Part shown: one piece after another, positions 24,801 through 32,212 of the stretch
Numbering within the stretch: the stretch's first letter is position 1
How the letters are laid out: every line of letters starts with the position of its first letter
IMG/VR virus record: IMGVR_UViG_3300027976_000079
Location: 1-41,434 of that record
From: a virus
Length of the DNA stretch: 41,434 nucleotides
Strand: one strand, 5' to 3'
The notes under the pieces: generated by a model
The model's database searches: none
The model's input: only the letters and a program-made list of their open reading frames with translations
What the model was told of the DNA's origin: nothing
Translations under genes and position numbers: made by a program

Positions 24801-25972
24801 AGGTAGCACATTTTAGACTTCTCAGCGATTCAAACTTCGTGCCATATGGCAAAAGTGTGATTGAAAACGCAAGAAGAACTTGGAAACAGGCAACACTGCT
24901 TGAAGATGCAATGTTGATCCATAGAATAATGAGGGCACCTGAGCGTAGAGTATTCAAATTGGATGTTGGTAATATTAATCCCGCAGATGTAGAAAGCTTT
25001 ATAAAGAAACAACAAGCCACTCTTAAAAAGATACCATATATCAATCCGGCAACAGGAGATTATAATCTAAAATATAATATCCAGAATCTAACAGAAGATT
25101 TTTTCCTACCAGTTCGTGGTAGTGACAGTGGTACTTCAATTGAAAATCTTCCAGGACTTGAATACCAAGCAATAGATGATTTGGAATTTGTACAAAAACG
25201 ACTATTTGCCGCGTTGAAAATACCAAGGGCATATCTTGGATATGAAGAGGACACCAGTGGCAAAGCAGTATTAGCACAAGAAGATTTCAGATTCGCTGGG
25301 ACAATTGGAAGAATTCAATCTATGATAGCATCCGAACTATATAAGATTGCGGCTATTCATTTATATACAATTGGAAAGACCGATGAATCACTTCTTGATT
25401 TTACGTTAACATTGGCAACGGCATCCACAGTATACGAACAGGAAAAAATCAGAATTTGGCAGGAAAAAATCCGAACTGCACAAGATGCTAAAGATAATAA
25501 AATGGTATCCGAGGATTGGATTTATGATAAAATTTACGGACTATCAGAAGATGAAATCAAAGAACAACGGGTAAAAGTCGCTGAAGATCGTATGAGGCAA
25601 TTTAGGTATACCCAAATCGAAGAAGAGGGAAATGACCCAGTCGATTCGGGACAAAACGTTCAAGGTGGGCAAGTTGTCGATCCGTTCGCCGACCAATCAG
25701 GATTCAAAGGAGAAGATACATCGGGCGCTGATGATTCAGATAATCCATCTTTAAAGAAAGGTGGAAGACCCAGAGAAAACCAAACGAAATACGGCACAGA
25801 TAAGCATTCACTTGGTAGAGATCCAACCGGAAATAAAGAAAACAGCCCATCCACATCTGCAAATGAAATGCTTCGAATGATACAGAATATGAAATCTAAA
25901 CGTGGGATGTTAGTTGAAAAGGAAGCATCTCGGCCCGCATCTATGATGGATGAGGAAAACATAATCGAATAA
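21860..25972 (+). CDS. Portal vertex protein (gp20-like) interrupted by two inteins
   Basis: A 1370-codon frame that would splice to a ~592-aa portal (T4 gp20 is 524 aa). Extein 1 (1-80) ends NRRDLFRDYE; extein 2 (428-445) is SMDNDAIIASALDIYADE; extein 3 (877-1370) begins CTKKNEFGDIL. Joined, they give the conserved portal stretch around DPIISSALDIYADE-TTKNE seen in T4-type portals. Downstream the portal core shows WPWVRSVCKYGDLFLGI, PYGKSVIENARRTWKQ, RAPERRVFKLDVGN and a QEDFRFAGTIGRIQ segment. The portal forms the dodecameric ring through which DNA enters and leaves the head. The C-terminal ~110 residues are polar and low-complexity. Splicing must succeed twice for a working virion. No Shine-Dalgarno is obvious at the start. 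Confidence 0.93.
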   Translation: MANTDFRTRIKRIFASGTIVRVLGKNKIRVMDTDERQSYPKNKYRNRHGYGNLQRGAASNQKTQNLAYLTNRRDLFRDYECMAGETIIPLPDGNNKTIKELAELYPTPADKFYVYSYDHKNDNIQLGIAHSVRKTKTAQTYKITFDDGSHLIATDNHPFLMRNGEYKKVKDLLPDESVMPFYQKRFFNQRYRFVYGFSDKWISEHRLVATQFDRQLNDNEIVHHCDFNKENNLPSNLEIMDDSEHRAYHMMINNKYIWSPENYDKQCKAISVGLKAANLSWNGKRKGKNNPFYGKTHSSNSNQKRSRSLLEFHSDINNKSKWIGNNNGRYREDITFDSLEELSYELYKNNSKLTKYELIEAAGCNGRLMMARISDAGYDDWYSYKTYIENSINHKIVSIELHEILDVYDMTVDKYHNFATTVCFVHNSMDNDAIIASALDIYADECLAAETRIPLLNGNIKTIKELFDENVSNFWVYGLNEDGNMEPAQAQRVIYKGKSQVYKIILEDGTEIKATGTHKWVDGEDRTLKKTSELKIGDGIYTLNTKISDRKLKGYAMIKHNGKFEFVHRIVSWATKSLVESRKEKSRKAVIHHASFNKLNNDPTQLEWLNPNEHWKVHANFNKKIWANEELNHIYKEKTRAGHKKYWTPEIRNKKAKQQREFMYGFSANMSHDERRDKYGNAGSLNGMFGNGKKLIGNKNGRWLADIDRFDSINIDTIIDILVKSEYTLGAQLTMAEILEKAGYTFNRTEHQKISNAICQIYNVNKVSQFPRKHYGINSKNLLPKLKNEILTFDKNPKRNYKTLCDQVGTTIPIMDSVLKEATYRNFSDFVDSTNHRIVSIEKMNESIDVYDILNAGESHVYAIETNDGSKLFTHNCTKKNEFGDILNITSSDSEIQEILHNLFYDILNIEFNLWPWVRSVCKYGDLFLGIQIKEKEGIQNIVPLSAYEIIREEGFDPERPAEVRFEYDGIYGKRTFDNYEVAHFRLLSDSNFVPYGKSVIENARRTWKQATLLEDAMLIHRIMRAPERRVFKLDVGNINPADVESFIKKQQATLKKIPYINPATGDYNLKYNIQNLTEDFFLPVRGSDSGTSIENLPGLEYQAIDDLEFVQKRLFAALKIPRAYLGYEEDTSGKAVLAQEDFRFAGTIGRIQSMIASELYKIAAIHLYTIGKTDESLLDFTLTLATASTVYEQEKIRIWQEKIRTAQDAKDNKMVSEDWIYDKIYGLSEDEIKEQRVKVAEDRMRQFRYTQIEEEGNDPVDSGQNVQGGQVVDPFADQSGFKGEDTSGADDSDNPSLKKGGRPRENQTKYGTDKHSLGRDPTGNKENSPSTSANEMLRMIQNMKSKRGMLVEKEASRPASMMDEENIIE
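22100..23140 (+). mobile_element. Intein 1 in portal gene, with HNH homing endonuclease
   Basis: 347 residues (portal 81-427). The N-terminal splicing block starts Cys81 (CMAGETIIPLPDG); block B has TDNHPFL with the Thr-x-x-His; the C-terminal block has VYDMTVDKYHNF and ends VCFVHN followed by Ser, so all splice-junction residues are present. The central endonuclease has an HNH pattern HHCDFNKENNLPSNLE then EHRAYH at 223-249, and a NUMOD3-like NNPFYGKTH at 289-297. It should be able both to splice and to home. Confidence 0.93.
23195..24487 (+). mobile_element. Intein 2 in portal gene, with HNH-like endonuclease
   Basis: 431 residues (portal 446-876). It begins Cys446 (CLAAETRIPLLNG), has block B IKATGTHKWV and ends KLFTHN with Cys as the next extein residue, so the splice residues are intact. 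The central domain has HHASFNKLNNDPTQLE then EHWKVH (592-617); the Asp of the usual HHxDxNK is Ser here. A MFGNGKKLIGNKNGRW stretch follows. It is clearly diverged from intein 1, not a recent copy of it. Confidence 0.92.
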
Positions 25973-25985
25973 ATAAAAATAAGAT

Positions 25986-25995
25986 TATATTTATA
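25986..25995 (+). promoter_or_regulatory. Late-promoter motif TATATTTATA upstream of head operon
   Basis: An exact copy, 31 bp before the ATG at 26027. It probably drives the run of closely packed head genes that follows. Confidence 0.65.
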
Positions 25996-26026
25996 GAAGA
26001 TTTAGTGTACTTTATATTAATTTATT

Positions 26027-26896
26027 ATGAAAAAATTACGGCATTCGAAATTTAAAAATACAGGCTTTTTGTTTGAGATTTTGGTAAGGCAGATCACATC
26101 TGATATCATGGCTGGAAAACAAAAATCAGTATCGGAGCGATTATTAGCCAAGTATTTTAACAAAAATACAGAAATCGGCAAAGAGAATGCCTTATATCAA
26201 ATTCTTGTCAAGGAACGCACCACAGATGTCCGCAGGGCTGATAGTGTATTAGATGCGGTAATCGATGCAAGAAAAAAGATAAAAGAAGCAAAGCTCCGGG
26301 TTGAAAAGTTTGAACTAATAAAGGAAATCAAAGAACATTTTAATGTAGATGATTTATTTAGTTCAAAGTGTCCAACATATAAAACATTGGCATCTGTATA
26401 TAAGGTATTTGAAAATGCCACATCCGATGAATTATATAATCCATCCAACGTATCAGAATCAAAGACAACCATCATTGAATCTATATTGAACATACCGAAC
26501 AGCCCATTAAGCGCTGAAGATTCAGTATTGGAATATTTCAAAAAACAAGATGTTCGAACTAGAACTCTTTCATATAAAATATTACTTGAAAACTTCAATA
26601 AAAAATATGCGGGATTAACAAAAGAACAAAAGGAATTATTAAAAGAATATATTATAAACGTAGCAAATACTAATTCTCTACGAGAAACTACTAATAAATT
26701 TGCAGATATCGCAACCACAAAGCTAAACGCATTTCTTTACGATATAGATGATTCAGTTACTAGAATAAAATTAAAAGAAACAATTAAGCAGCTGGATAAA
26801 GTGAAATCCGGTAGACTTGTCAAAGAATCGCAATTAAGCGCTTTGATGCTCACATTTGAACTTATATCAGAGATAGAAAATGTCACAAAGCTATAA
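26027..26896 (+). CDS. Conserved head-region protein, helical; function unknown
   Basis: A 289-aa, almost wholly alpha-helical, basic protein beginning MKKLRHSKFKNTGFLFEILV. I recall similar proteins directly after the portal in aquatic T4-like phages, but no function is known to me. Visible blocks are RQITSDIMAGK, NTEIGKENALYQILV, KLRVEKFELIKEIKEHFNVD, YKTLASVYKVFENA and, near the end, LSALMLTFELISEIE. There are no enzyme motifs, signal peptide or membrane segment. T4 keeps the small prohead core proteins gp67/gp68 between portal and protease, so a core or assembly role is a positional guess. The 3' end overlaps the next gene by 17 bp. Confidence 0.65.
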   Translation: MKKLRHSKFKNTGFLFEILVRQITSDIMAGKQKSVSERLLAKYFNKNTEIGKENALYQILVKERTTDVRRADSVLDAVIDARKKIKEAKLRVEKFELIKEIKEHFNVDDLFSSKCPTYKTLASVYKVFENATSDELYNPSNVSESKTTIIESILNIPNSPLSAEDSVLEYFKKQDVRTRTLSYKILLENFNKKYAGLTKEQKELLKEYIINVANTNSLRETTNKFADIATTKLNAFLYDIDDSVTRIKLKETIKQLDKVKSGRLVKESQLSALMLTFELISEIENVTKL

Positions 26897-29081
26897 AAAT
26901 GAAGCACTTCGCTCAGTTGAAGTCACATATGATAATGGTACGAAAATCAAAACATCAATGGCGGCTGGATTATCTGATGCTGAAATAAAAGATTATTTCA
27001 AAGTCGGCAAGCAATTCAATATAGGGTCAGGTAGCAAAGACAAACTAGTTAAAGTAAAATCAGTTAAAATATTATCAGAAGATAGTATCAATGAAAAAAT
27101 AACAGCCGATGGCAGGGAACTTGGGCTGTTTATCGACAATGATTCACAATTATATAATTCACGATTCATGCCGATCATAAAGAATTTATCTAGAAAAATG
27201 AAAAGCGGCAAGTTTGACATTAAACTAGCGGCAAAGGGATTCAAATATCTAGTGGATGATGGCGCAAAGAAATACGCGAAAGAATTCGGCAATGAAAAAG
27301 AGTGGATCACGATGTTTAGCAAAGAAGATAGATTGACGTTGGCTATCCAATACGCTGAAGAATTTAAAGACATGTATGATAATCAAGAATATGATTTTAT
27401 GAAGCATGAATCGGTCCAATCCGTTAGAAATTTAATCAATGAAAAAGAAAACGGCATGATTGGTGTTTTTGACGCAATTGATACAAAGGTGGACAATCCT
27501 ACAACTCAGAATGTTGCTAAATTCTTAGAAAGAGTTGGGTGTAAAAATAATTACGCTAAACGTTTGGCAGATGGGTACATGAAGTACAAAGATGGGGTAA
27601 TGTCAAAGGAAAGAGCCGCTTCAACGTTGATGGAAACTATTAATGAAGCATCTGAAACGTATCGTTTATTTTTAATGGGAACCGGTTGGTGGGTCATTGG
27701 ACAGGGTCCAGCCGCATTGAATAAAAAGGTACTCAAATCTGGTAAAGAACTTGCCCTGTTTCTACGGGATAAGGGAATTGGTGATAAAATCACAAATCTA
27801 AATACGTTAGATAAGAAGTTTCATAATTTGGCATTGGGTAAATCAATTGATGATATTGTTAGATATTTGAAAAAAACAATTCCTGCATATAAATTGGCAG
27901 AAGGCATGACTTTAGATCAAATTAAAAAGGCAGTTGATTCTGGAAAAAAAGTGCACTGGGCGAACAAAGGGTATACCATCATAAAGGATACAAAGGGGCA
28001 ATATTTAATTACACACGATAGAGGAAACACAATCGGGTTAACTTGGAGGGATGGTAAAACATTGAACGGGGAGCCTAAAGAATTCTTCTTAGCAGAATCA
28101 ATCACAGAAGAAAGAAAAGGGACTGGCTATAAAAAACTATTCGTATCTATGATGAAGAAAGCAGGTATAGCATCACCAGGTGATTTTAAATCAGATGAAG
28201 AAAAGAAGAATTTCTTTGATAAGGTAGACGCTGCATGGGACGCTGGTGATAATGAAGGTGACGTTGATGAAACGACAACCAACGCTAATGTAGCCGGATA
28301 TAATACCCCAGGTGCATTTAGTAAGGACAACAAATCAGCAAAAAAAAAAGAAAGTAAATTAACGGCAATAGCACATGGGACGTTCGCTAAATCAATTAAT
28401 GAAAACATATACGCATTAAGTACAGTAGAAGATTGGGCAGACGAAATAAAGAAAGGACTTAAGTTACCTTGGATTGGTGTTACAATTAGTACACTTGGTG
28501 GAGCAAAAAGAGCATCCATTATATTTAAAGTAAGTCTTGATAAAAAAGAAGATTGGGCAAATAAGATTTGGCAAAACTCTAGATACGGAATGTTCACTGC
28601 ATCATATGACGGTACACTTGAAATGTATTCACATGATAGACAACATACAGCAAGATTCAGAAAAACAAAAATCAAAACAGCAAAGGATGTTATTACCAAA
28701 ATTAATAAATGGGCATCTGAAAGTGAAACTATGAATGAAACGAAAAAAAGCTGTTCATGTGGTTGCGGCGGGTGCGATGAATCAAAGAAATTGAACGAAG
28801 CACTGGCAGTCGGTGCGGAGATATTCAAAGCTAAAGATAGTATGTGGTATGTGGAATTTCCTATGGACGACCCACAGTATGAGATGGGAAGCAACCCAAT
28901 CCCACACGGACCATTCGATTCTCAATCCGCCGCTTCAAGTTATGCATCGAAAAAGAAACCAACTTATTACAGAATTGATAAAAGTGGAAGAGAATCAGCA
29001 CCTAAAAATCCAGTGAATCCTAAAGATGGTAAATTGAAATCAGCATCGACATCTGCTATATATCGCAGGGGTCTTAAATAA
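26880..29081 (+). CDS. 733-aa multisegment head protein with repeated (I/L)NE sites (inferred polyprotein)
   Basis: Not a known enzyme. It is divided by tripeptides matching the T4 prohead protease rule: INE at 70-72, 186-188, 254-256 and 506-508, ITE at 408-410, LNE at 638-640, and a similar MNE at 618-620. Segments between them look like separate domains: ~76-180 (GLFIDNDSQLYNSRFMPIIK; a domain I recall from marine phages), 190-250, 257-405 (includes a GWWVIGQGPAAL start and a VHWANKGYTIIKD beta part), 411-455 (FFDKVDAAWDAG, seen in phage structural proteins), 509-615 (EDWADEIKKG, ASIIFKVSLD) and 641-733. A Cys cluster CSCGCGGC lies at 625-632, between two sites. Its place between portal and protease fits a prohead core component. 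Cleavage is inferred. Confidence 0.7.
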   Translation: MSQSYKNEALRSVEVTYDNGTKIKTSMAAGLSDAEIKDYFKVGKQFNIGSGSKDKLVKVKSVKILSEDSINEKITADGRELGLFIDNDSQLYNSRFMPIIKNLSRKMKSGKFDIKLAAKGFKYLVDDGAKKYAKEFGNEKEWITMFSKEDRLTLAIQYAEEFKDMYDNQEYDFMKHESVQSVRNLINEKENGMIGVFDAIDTKVDNPTTQNVAKFLERVGCKNNYAKRLADGYMKYKDGVMSKERAASTLMETINEASETYRLFLMGTGWWVIGQGPAALNKKVLKSGKELALFLRDKGIGDKITNLNTLDKKFHNLALGKSIDDIVRYLKKTIPAYKLAEGMTLDQIKKAVDSGKKVHWANKGYTIIKDTKGQYLITHDRGNTIGLTWRDGKTLNGEPKEFFLAESITEERKGTGYKKLFVSMMKKAGIASPGDFKSDEEKKNFFDKVDAAWDAGDNEGDVDETTTNANVAGYNTPGAFSKDNKSAKKKESKLTAIAHGTFAKSINENIYALSTVEDWADEIKKGLKLPWIGVTISTLGGAKRASIIFKVSLDKKEDWANKIWQNSRYGMFTASYDGTLEMYSHDRQHTARFRKTKIKTAKDVITKINKWASESETMNETKKSCSCGCGGCDESKKLNEALAVGAEIFKAKDSMWYVEFPMDDPQYEMGSNPIPHGPFDSQSAASSYASKKKPTYYRIDKSGRESAPKNPVNPKDGKLKSASTSAIYRRGLK

Positions 29082-29090
29082 GAGAAACAA

Positions 29091-29864
29091 ATGAAACTCA
29101 AAGACATACTAAACGCTGGTTATACTATAAAACAAGGACAAGTATTCACGATGAAGGATTGTCCTCCGTTCAAAACACCAGCGCAAATCGCAGAAGAATC
29201 AAAGAAACCAATTGGACCTAATTCAATCGGCAAGGGTGATACGTATAAAATTGATGGTACAAGTGATATTGTAACAATTCAATACGTAAAGGCTGATTCG
29301 GCTGGGATGTACAATGTTACGGTCAAATTCAATAAAACGGGAAAAACAGACAAATGGTATCTTGAAAAGAACGATAAGATGTTCATTTCAGTATCGGTAA
29401 ATGAAACAGCTTTAGGTGATTTCATTTATAAGACAAGTTCCAAACTAATGCCTAAACATACTGCATTGAAATTTTATACTTTATTTGTAAAACATAATTT
29501 AAATATTTCAGAAAAACCAGTTCGGGCATATGTAGAACGAACATTGACAAATGATAAAGTAAAGGCTGAATTTTATAAATTATTATCAGGTGTAAATGAA
29601 GTAACGTATCGTGACTTTAAATCAGATCCAACAATGACTTCCAGACAGAAGGTCGGAACTACTATTAAAGAAATGAATTCTCTTCTATTTAAAATGGAAC
29701 AACTTATTAGACAAAGTTCAAAGTTAAAAAACGAAACAGGAATGGATCCTTCCGAATACTGGGGGTCAACTCAACTGAAACTTGAAAAAGTTACAGCTAG
29801 GGTAATAAAGGTGGCTAGATATTTACAAGAACTAAAGAAAGAATCCGATACTTCAAATAGCTGA
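29091..29864 (+). CDS. Conserved head-region protein, function unknown
   Basis: A 257-aa protein starting MKLKDILNAGYTIKQGQVF. The first ~100 residues look beta-rich (GKGDTYKIDGTSDIVTIQYV, then MYNVTVKFNKTGKTDKWYL). The rest is helical, with YRDFKSDPTMTSRQKVGTTI, QSSKLKNETGMDPSEYW and LEKVTARVIKVARYLQEL, a pattern I associate with proteins next to the prohead protease in aquatic T4-like phages. VNE tripeptides occur twice, near but not equal to the (L/I)-x-E rule. It starts 9 bp after the preceding gene, behind a weak GAGA element. A role in the prohead core is likely from position only. Confidence 0.65.
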   Translation: MKLKDILNAGYTIKQGQVFTMKDCPPFKTPAQIAEESKKPIGPNSIGKGDTYKIDGTSDIVTIQYVKADSAGMYNVTVKFNKTGKTDKWYLEKNDKMFISVSVNETALGDFIYKTSSKLMPKHTALKFYTLFVKHNLNISEKPVRAYVERTLTNDKVKAEFYKLLSGVNEVTYRDFKSDPTMTSRQKVGTTIKEMNSLLFKMEQLIRQSSKLKNETGMDPSEYWGSTQLKLEKVTARVIKVARYLQELKKESDTSNS

Positions 29865-29871
29865 ATTTCCA

Positions 29872-30045
29872 ATGAAAATAACTAAAAAACATATAGTTCA
29901 ACTAGTAAAAGAAGAACTCACTGGAAAATCACATCTGCTAGAAGAAATGGCTGAAAACGATATTCAGAAAATTAGAAATATTATCAGACGGGAAATAGCA
30001 GCTGTATTTTTCGAACTTTTCAAAAAACGATCCGTGTGGATATAA
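29872..30045 (+). CDS. 57-aa helical protein, possible prohead core component
   Basis: A short frame starting MKITKKHIVQLVKEELTGKS and ending FFELFKKRSVWI. It starts 7 bp after the previous stop and ends 23 bp before the protease start, in a tightly packed operon, which supports it as a real gene. It contains LLEEMAEND and a basic C-terminal helix IRNIIRREIAAVFF. T4 has the small core proteins gp67 and gp68 at this position, and a 57-aa helical product would fit that role, but sequence homology is not visible to me. Confidence 0.65.
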   Translation: MKITKKHIVQLVKEELTGKSHLLEEMAENDIQKIRNIIRREIAAVFFELFKKRSVWI

Positions 30046-30068
30046 GTACACCAAACTATGAGTGACAA

Positions 30069-30686
30069 ATGAAAGAATTATTAATTGACCACATACCTTT
30101 TAAATTTTCTGCTAGACAAATAACAGAATCCACCAAAACAGGTGGACCTTTAGTGGTATCTGGAATTTTACAAAGAGCAGAAGCAAAGAATCAAAATGGT
30201 AGAGTGTATCCTAGAGAAATTCTCGAACGAGAAGTAAACAAATACAATGATAGATTTGTAAAGAATAGAAATGCTCTCGGTGAACTTGATCACCCAGAAT
30301 CAGCAGTAGTTAATTTAAAGAACGTATCTCACAACATCAGAGAAGTTTATTTCGAAGGAAATGAAGTGAAAGGTGTCATTGAAGTATTATCAACACCAAG
30401 TGGTAACATCCTAAAGGAACTGTTCAAAAACAACATTACACTTGGTATAAGTTCCAGAGGACTTGGGTCTGTTAAGGAAATGCAAGAGGGTACGGTTGAA
30501 GTACAGGATGATTTTGAATTGGTGGCTTGGGACTTCGTATCGAACCCATCAACTCAAGGTGCATTTATGGTTCCAATGAACGAATCAATAAATGGAATTA
30601 ATCAAATGATGCTTGATGAATATATGTGCAATGAATGGTGCAAAACACAGGATATAATGAGACGCATCCTAGAACAATTACAGTAA
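30069..30686 (+). CDS. Prohead core protease (gp21-like)
   Basis: A 205-aa serine protease that matures the phage head by cutting scaffold, core and capsid proteins. Typical marks are RAEAKNQNGRVYPREIL (36-52), the catalytic His in LGELDHPE (H75), the Ser in LGISSRG (S128/S129) and a later Asp in LVAWDFVSNPS (D155). It is similar in size to T4 gp21 (212 aa). The C-terminal stretch after VPMNESIN (about residue 168) may be removed by self-cleavage at MNE. It sits between core-like proteins and the scaffold, as in T4. Its cleavage rule in T4, (L/I)-x-E, is what makes the LNE/INE-rich proteins in this window interesting. Confidence 0.9.
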   Translation: MKELLIDHIPFKFSARQITESTKTGGPLVVSGILQRAEAKNQNGRVYPREILEREVNKYNDRFVKNRNALGELDHPESAVVNLKNVSHNIREVYFEGNEVKGVIEVLSTPSGNILKELFKNNITLGISSRGLGSVKEMQEGTVEVQDDFELVAWDFVSNPSTQGAFMVPMNESINGINQMMLDEYMCNEWCKTQDIMRRILEQLQ

Positions 30687-30711
30687 TGGAATTAAATAAT
30701 AAGGTTATAAT

Positions 30712-30927
30712 ATGAGCAATAGAATTGGAAGTGGAATTGGAGTAGTGGTAAAGGGCGGGAATGTAGAGCGAGCACTGCAAATCCTTAAAAAGAAAATTAA
30801 AGATGAAAAGGTTCTTATAGAATATAAAGAACGAATGCAATTCACAAAACCATCAGAGATTAAGAGAAAAGCTCGCAGATTACGTAAATTACGGTCTAAA
30901 AAATACGAAACCGCCGTTAAATATTAA
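30712..30927 (+). CDS. Phage-encoded ribosomal protein bS21 homologue
   Basis: A 71-aa, highly basic protein. The pattern VVVKGGNVERALQILKKKI, then FTKPSEIKRKARRLRKLR, is that of bacterial bS21: an N-terminal beta strand, a first helix with ALxxxKKK, the (F/Y)xKPS motif, then a second Arg/Lys helix. bS21 sits on the small subunit near the anti-Shine-Dalgarno end of 16S rRNA and helps initiation. Phage copies are known, mostly in aquatic phages, and probably replace the host protein on ribosomes. Here it is placed inside the head operon, 25 bp after the protease, with AAGG about 10 bases before the start. It is expected to act late, unless an unseen internal promoter exists. Confidence 0.88.
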   Translation: MSNRIGSGIGVVVKGGNVERALQILKKKIKDEKVLIEYKERMQFTKPSEIKRKARRLRKLRSKKYETAVKY

Positions 30928-30989
30928 TAAATGTTGAATATTTTAAGTGTTTTTAAATAATTGATATACTTATATAAACAACGAATACC

Positions 30990-30999
30990 TATTTTTATA
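30990..30999 (+). promoter_or_regulatory. Weak late-promoter-like motif TATTTTTATA
   Basis: One mismatch from TATATTTATA, 63 bp before the scaffold ATG. A second near-copy, TATACTTATA, is at 30965-30974. It could give the scaffold and capsid genes extra transcription. Confidence 0.4.
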
Positions 31000-31062
31000 G
31001 TGTAACGCATATCTAATTTTATTGAAGTTCACGAATAACTTCACTTGGTACAGAGAACAAAA

Positions 31063-32196
31063 ATGAACAAACTTGCACAAGATGCAATCGCTGATGCGAA
31101 AGCCTTAAAAGAAATGGCTGTAGCAAACGCTCAACTGCAATTGGAAGAAAGTTTTCGCAGCCGAATTGAAGATCTCATTAATGAAAAAATCGATTCTAGA
31201 ATCAACGAAGATGACTACGACGATGGTGATGCCGACGATGAAGATGATGAAGATGAAGAAGAAGTAATCGAATCAAAATCAAAAAGGAAATCCCGCCGTG
31301 TTAAGGAAAACGACGAAGACGAAGAAGAAGATGAAGATGAAGAAGAATATTCGGTAGGCGAATCAAAAAATAAAAGAAAAAAGAAATCATCCGTCAAAGA
31401 AGAGGACAATAAAACCGACTCAGATGATGGCGAAGATCTCGATGATGAAGAATCAGAAGAGAACCTTGATGAAATGGATGATGATGAAGAAGATGAAGAT
31501 GAAGAAGATGAAGATACAACCGGTCTTGATGAAATTATCGCTGAACTTGAAGCTGAAATCGGTGTAACCGACGATGACGACGATGACGACGATGAAGAAG
31601 ATGAAGCCCCAGTAGACGAATCAAAAAAGAAAACAAGAAAAAAATCATCGGTCAAAGAAGAAGATGAAGATGAAGTAGATGATGAAGATGAAGATGATGA
31701 AGAATCATTTGATTTGGATGAATTACTTTCCTCTATCGACGCAATGGATTTCGATCACAATAGAGCAGCAAACGAAGGTACTGAAATTTCTAGTCTCAGA
31801 GCAAAAAATGTATCGCTCAAAACGGAAAATTCCGAATTGAAAAAAGCGGTAACATTAATGGCTGGAACAATGAAAGAAGTTAATCTTCTGAACGCAAAGC
31901 TTCTATTTGCAAACAGACTATTCCGTCAACATTCAATGACAAATGAGCAGAAAGTAAAAGTAATTGAAACACTTGATAGAACGAACTCAGTTCGTGAAGT
32001 TAAGCTAGTTTTCGCTACTCTTGCCGAATCTCTTAAATTCAAGTCAGACACATCGAAAAAGAGGAAACAATCTTCTATTATAGAAGGTCTATCTTCGAAG
32101 CCTATAGGTGGCACTGCGCCAGACAAAAAGGCAATCATATCAGAAGCCAAAGACGGACAAGATCGCTTGAAGTTCTTGGCAGGAATCATTAAGTAA
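31063..32196 (+). CDS. Prohead core scaffolding protein (gp22-like)
   Basis: A 377-aa, extremely acidic protein that forms the internal core on which the head shell assembles. Residues ~50-230 are Asp/Glu tracts broken by basic islands (KSKRKSRRVKE; KNKRKKKSSVKEED; KKKTRKKSSVKEED). The C-terminal third is the recognisable gp22-type part: TMKEVNLLNAKLLFANRLFR and then VIETLDRTNSVREVKLVFAT. In T4 this protein is chopped to small peptides by gp21; INE sites near residues 39-49 (LINEKI, RINEDD) fit that. I use the ATG at 31063; a TTG 18 bases upstream would add six unlikely residues. It precedes the capsid gene by 16 bp, in the T4 order 21-22-23. Confidence 0.88.
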   Translation: MNKLAQDAIADAKALKEMAVANAQLQLEESFRSRIEDLINEKIDSRINEDDYDDGDADDEDDEDEEEVIESKSKRKSRRVKENDEDEEEDEDEEEYSVGESKNKRKKKSSVKEEDNKTDSDDGEDLDDEESEENLDEMDDDEEDEDEEDEDTTGLDEIIAELEAEIGVTDDDDDDDDEEDEAPVDESKKKTRKKSSVKEEDEDEVDDEDEDDEESFDLDELLSSIDAMDFDHNRAANEGTEISSLRAKNVSLKTENSELKKAVTLMAGTMKEVNLLNAKLLFANRLFRQHSMTNEQKVKVIETLDRTNSVREVKLVFATLAESLKFKSDTSKKRKQSSIIEGLSSKPIGGTAPDKKAIISEAKDGQDRLKFLAGIIK

Positions 32197-32212
32197 TAAA
32201 TCGAGAATAAAA

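Noticed and set aside
31045-31062. TTG start for the scaffold gene
   Set aside because: The ATG at 31063 follows a GAGA-type element and starts a typical scaffold N-terminus; the upstream residues add nothing recognisable.
31215-31655. 146-codon minus-strand poly-Ser frame
   Set aside because: Complement of the Asp/Glu tracts of the scaffold gene.
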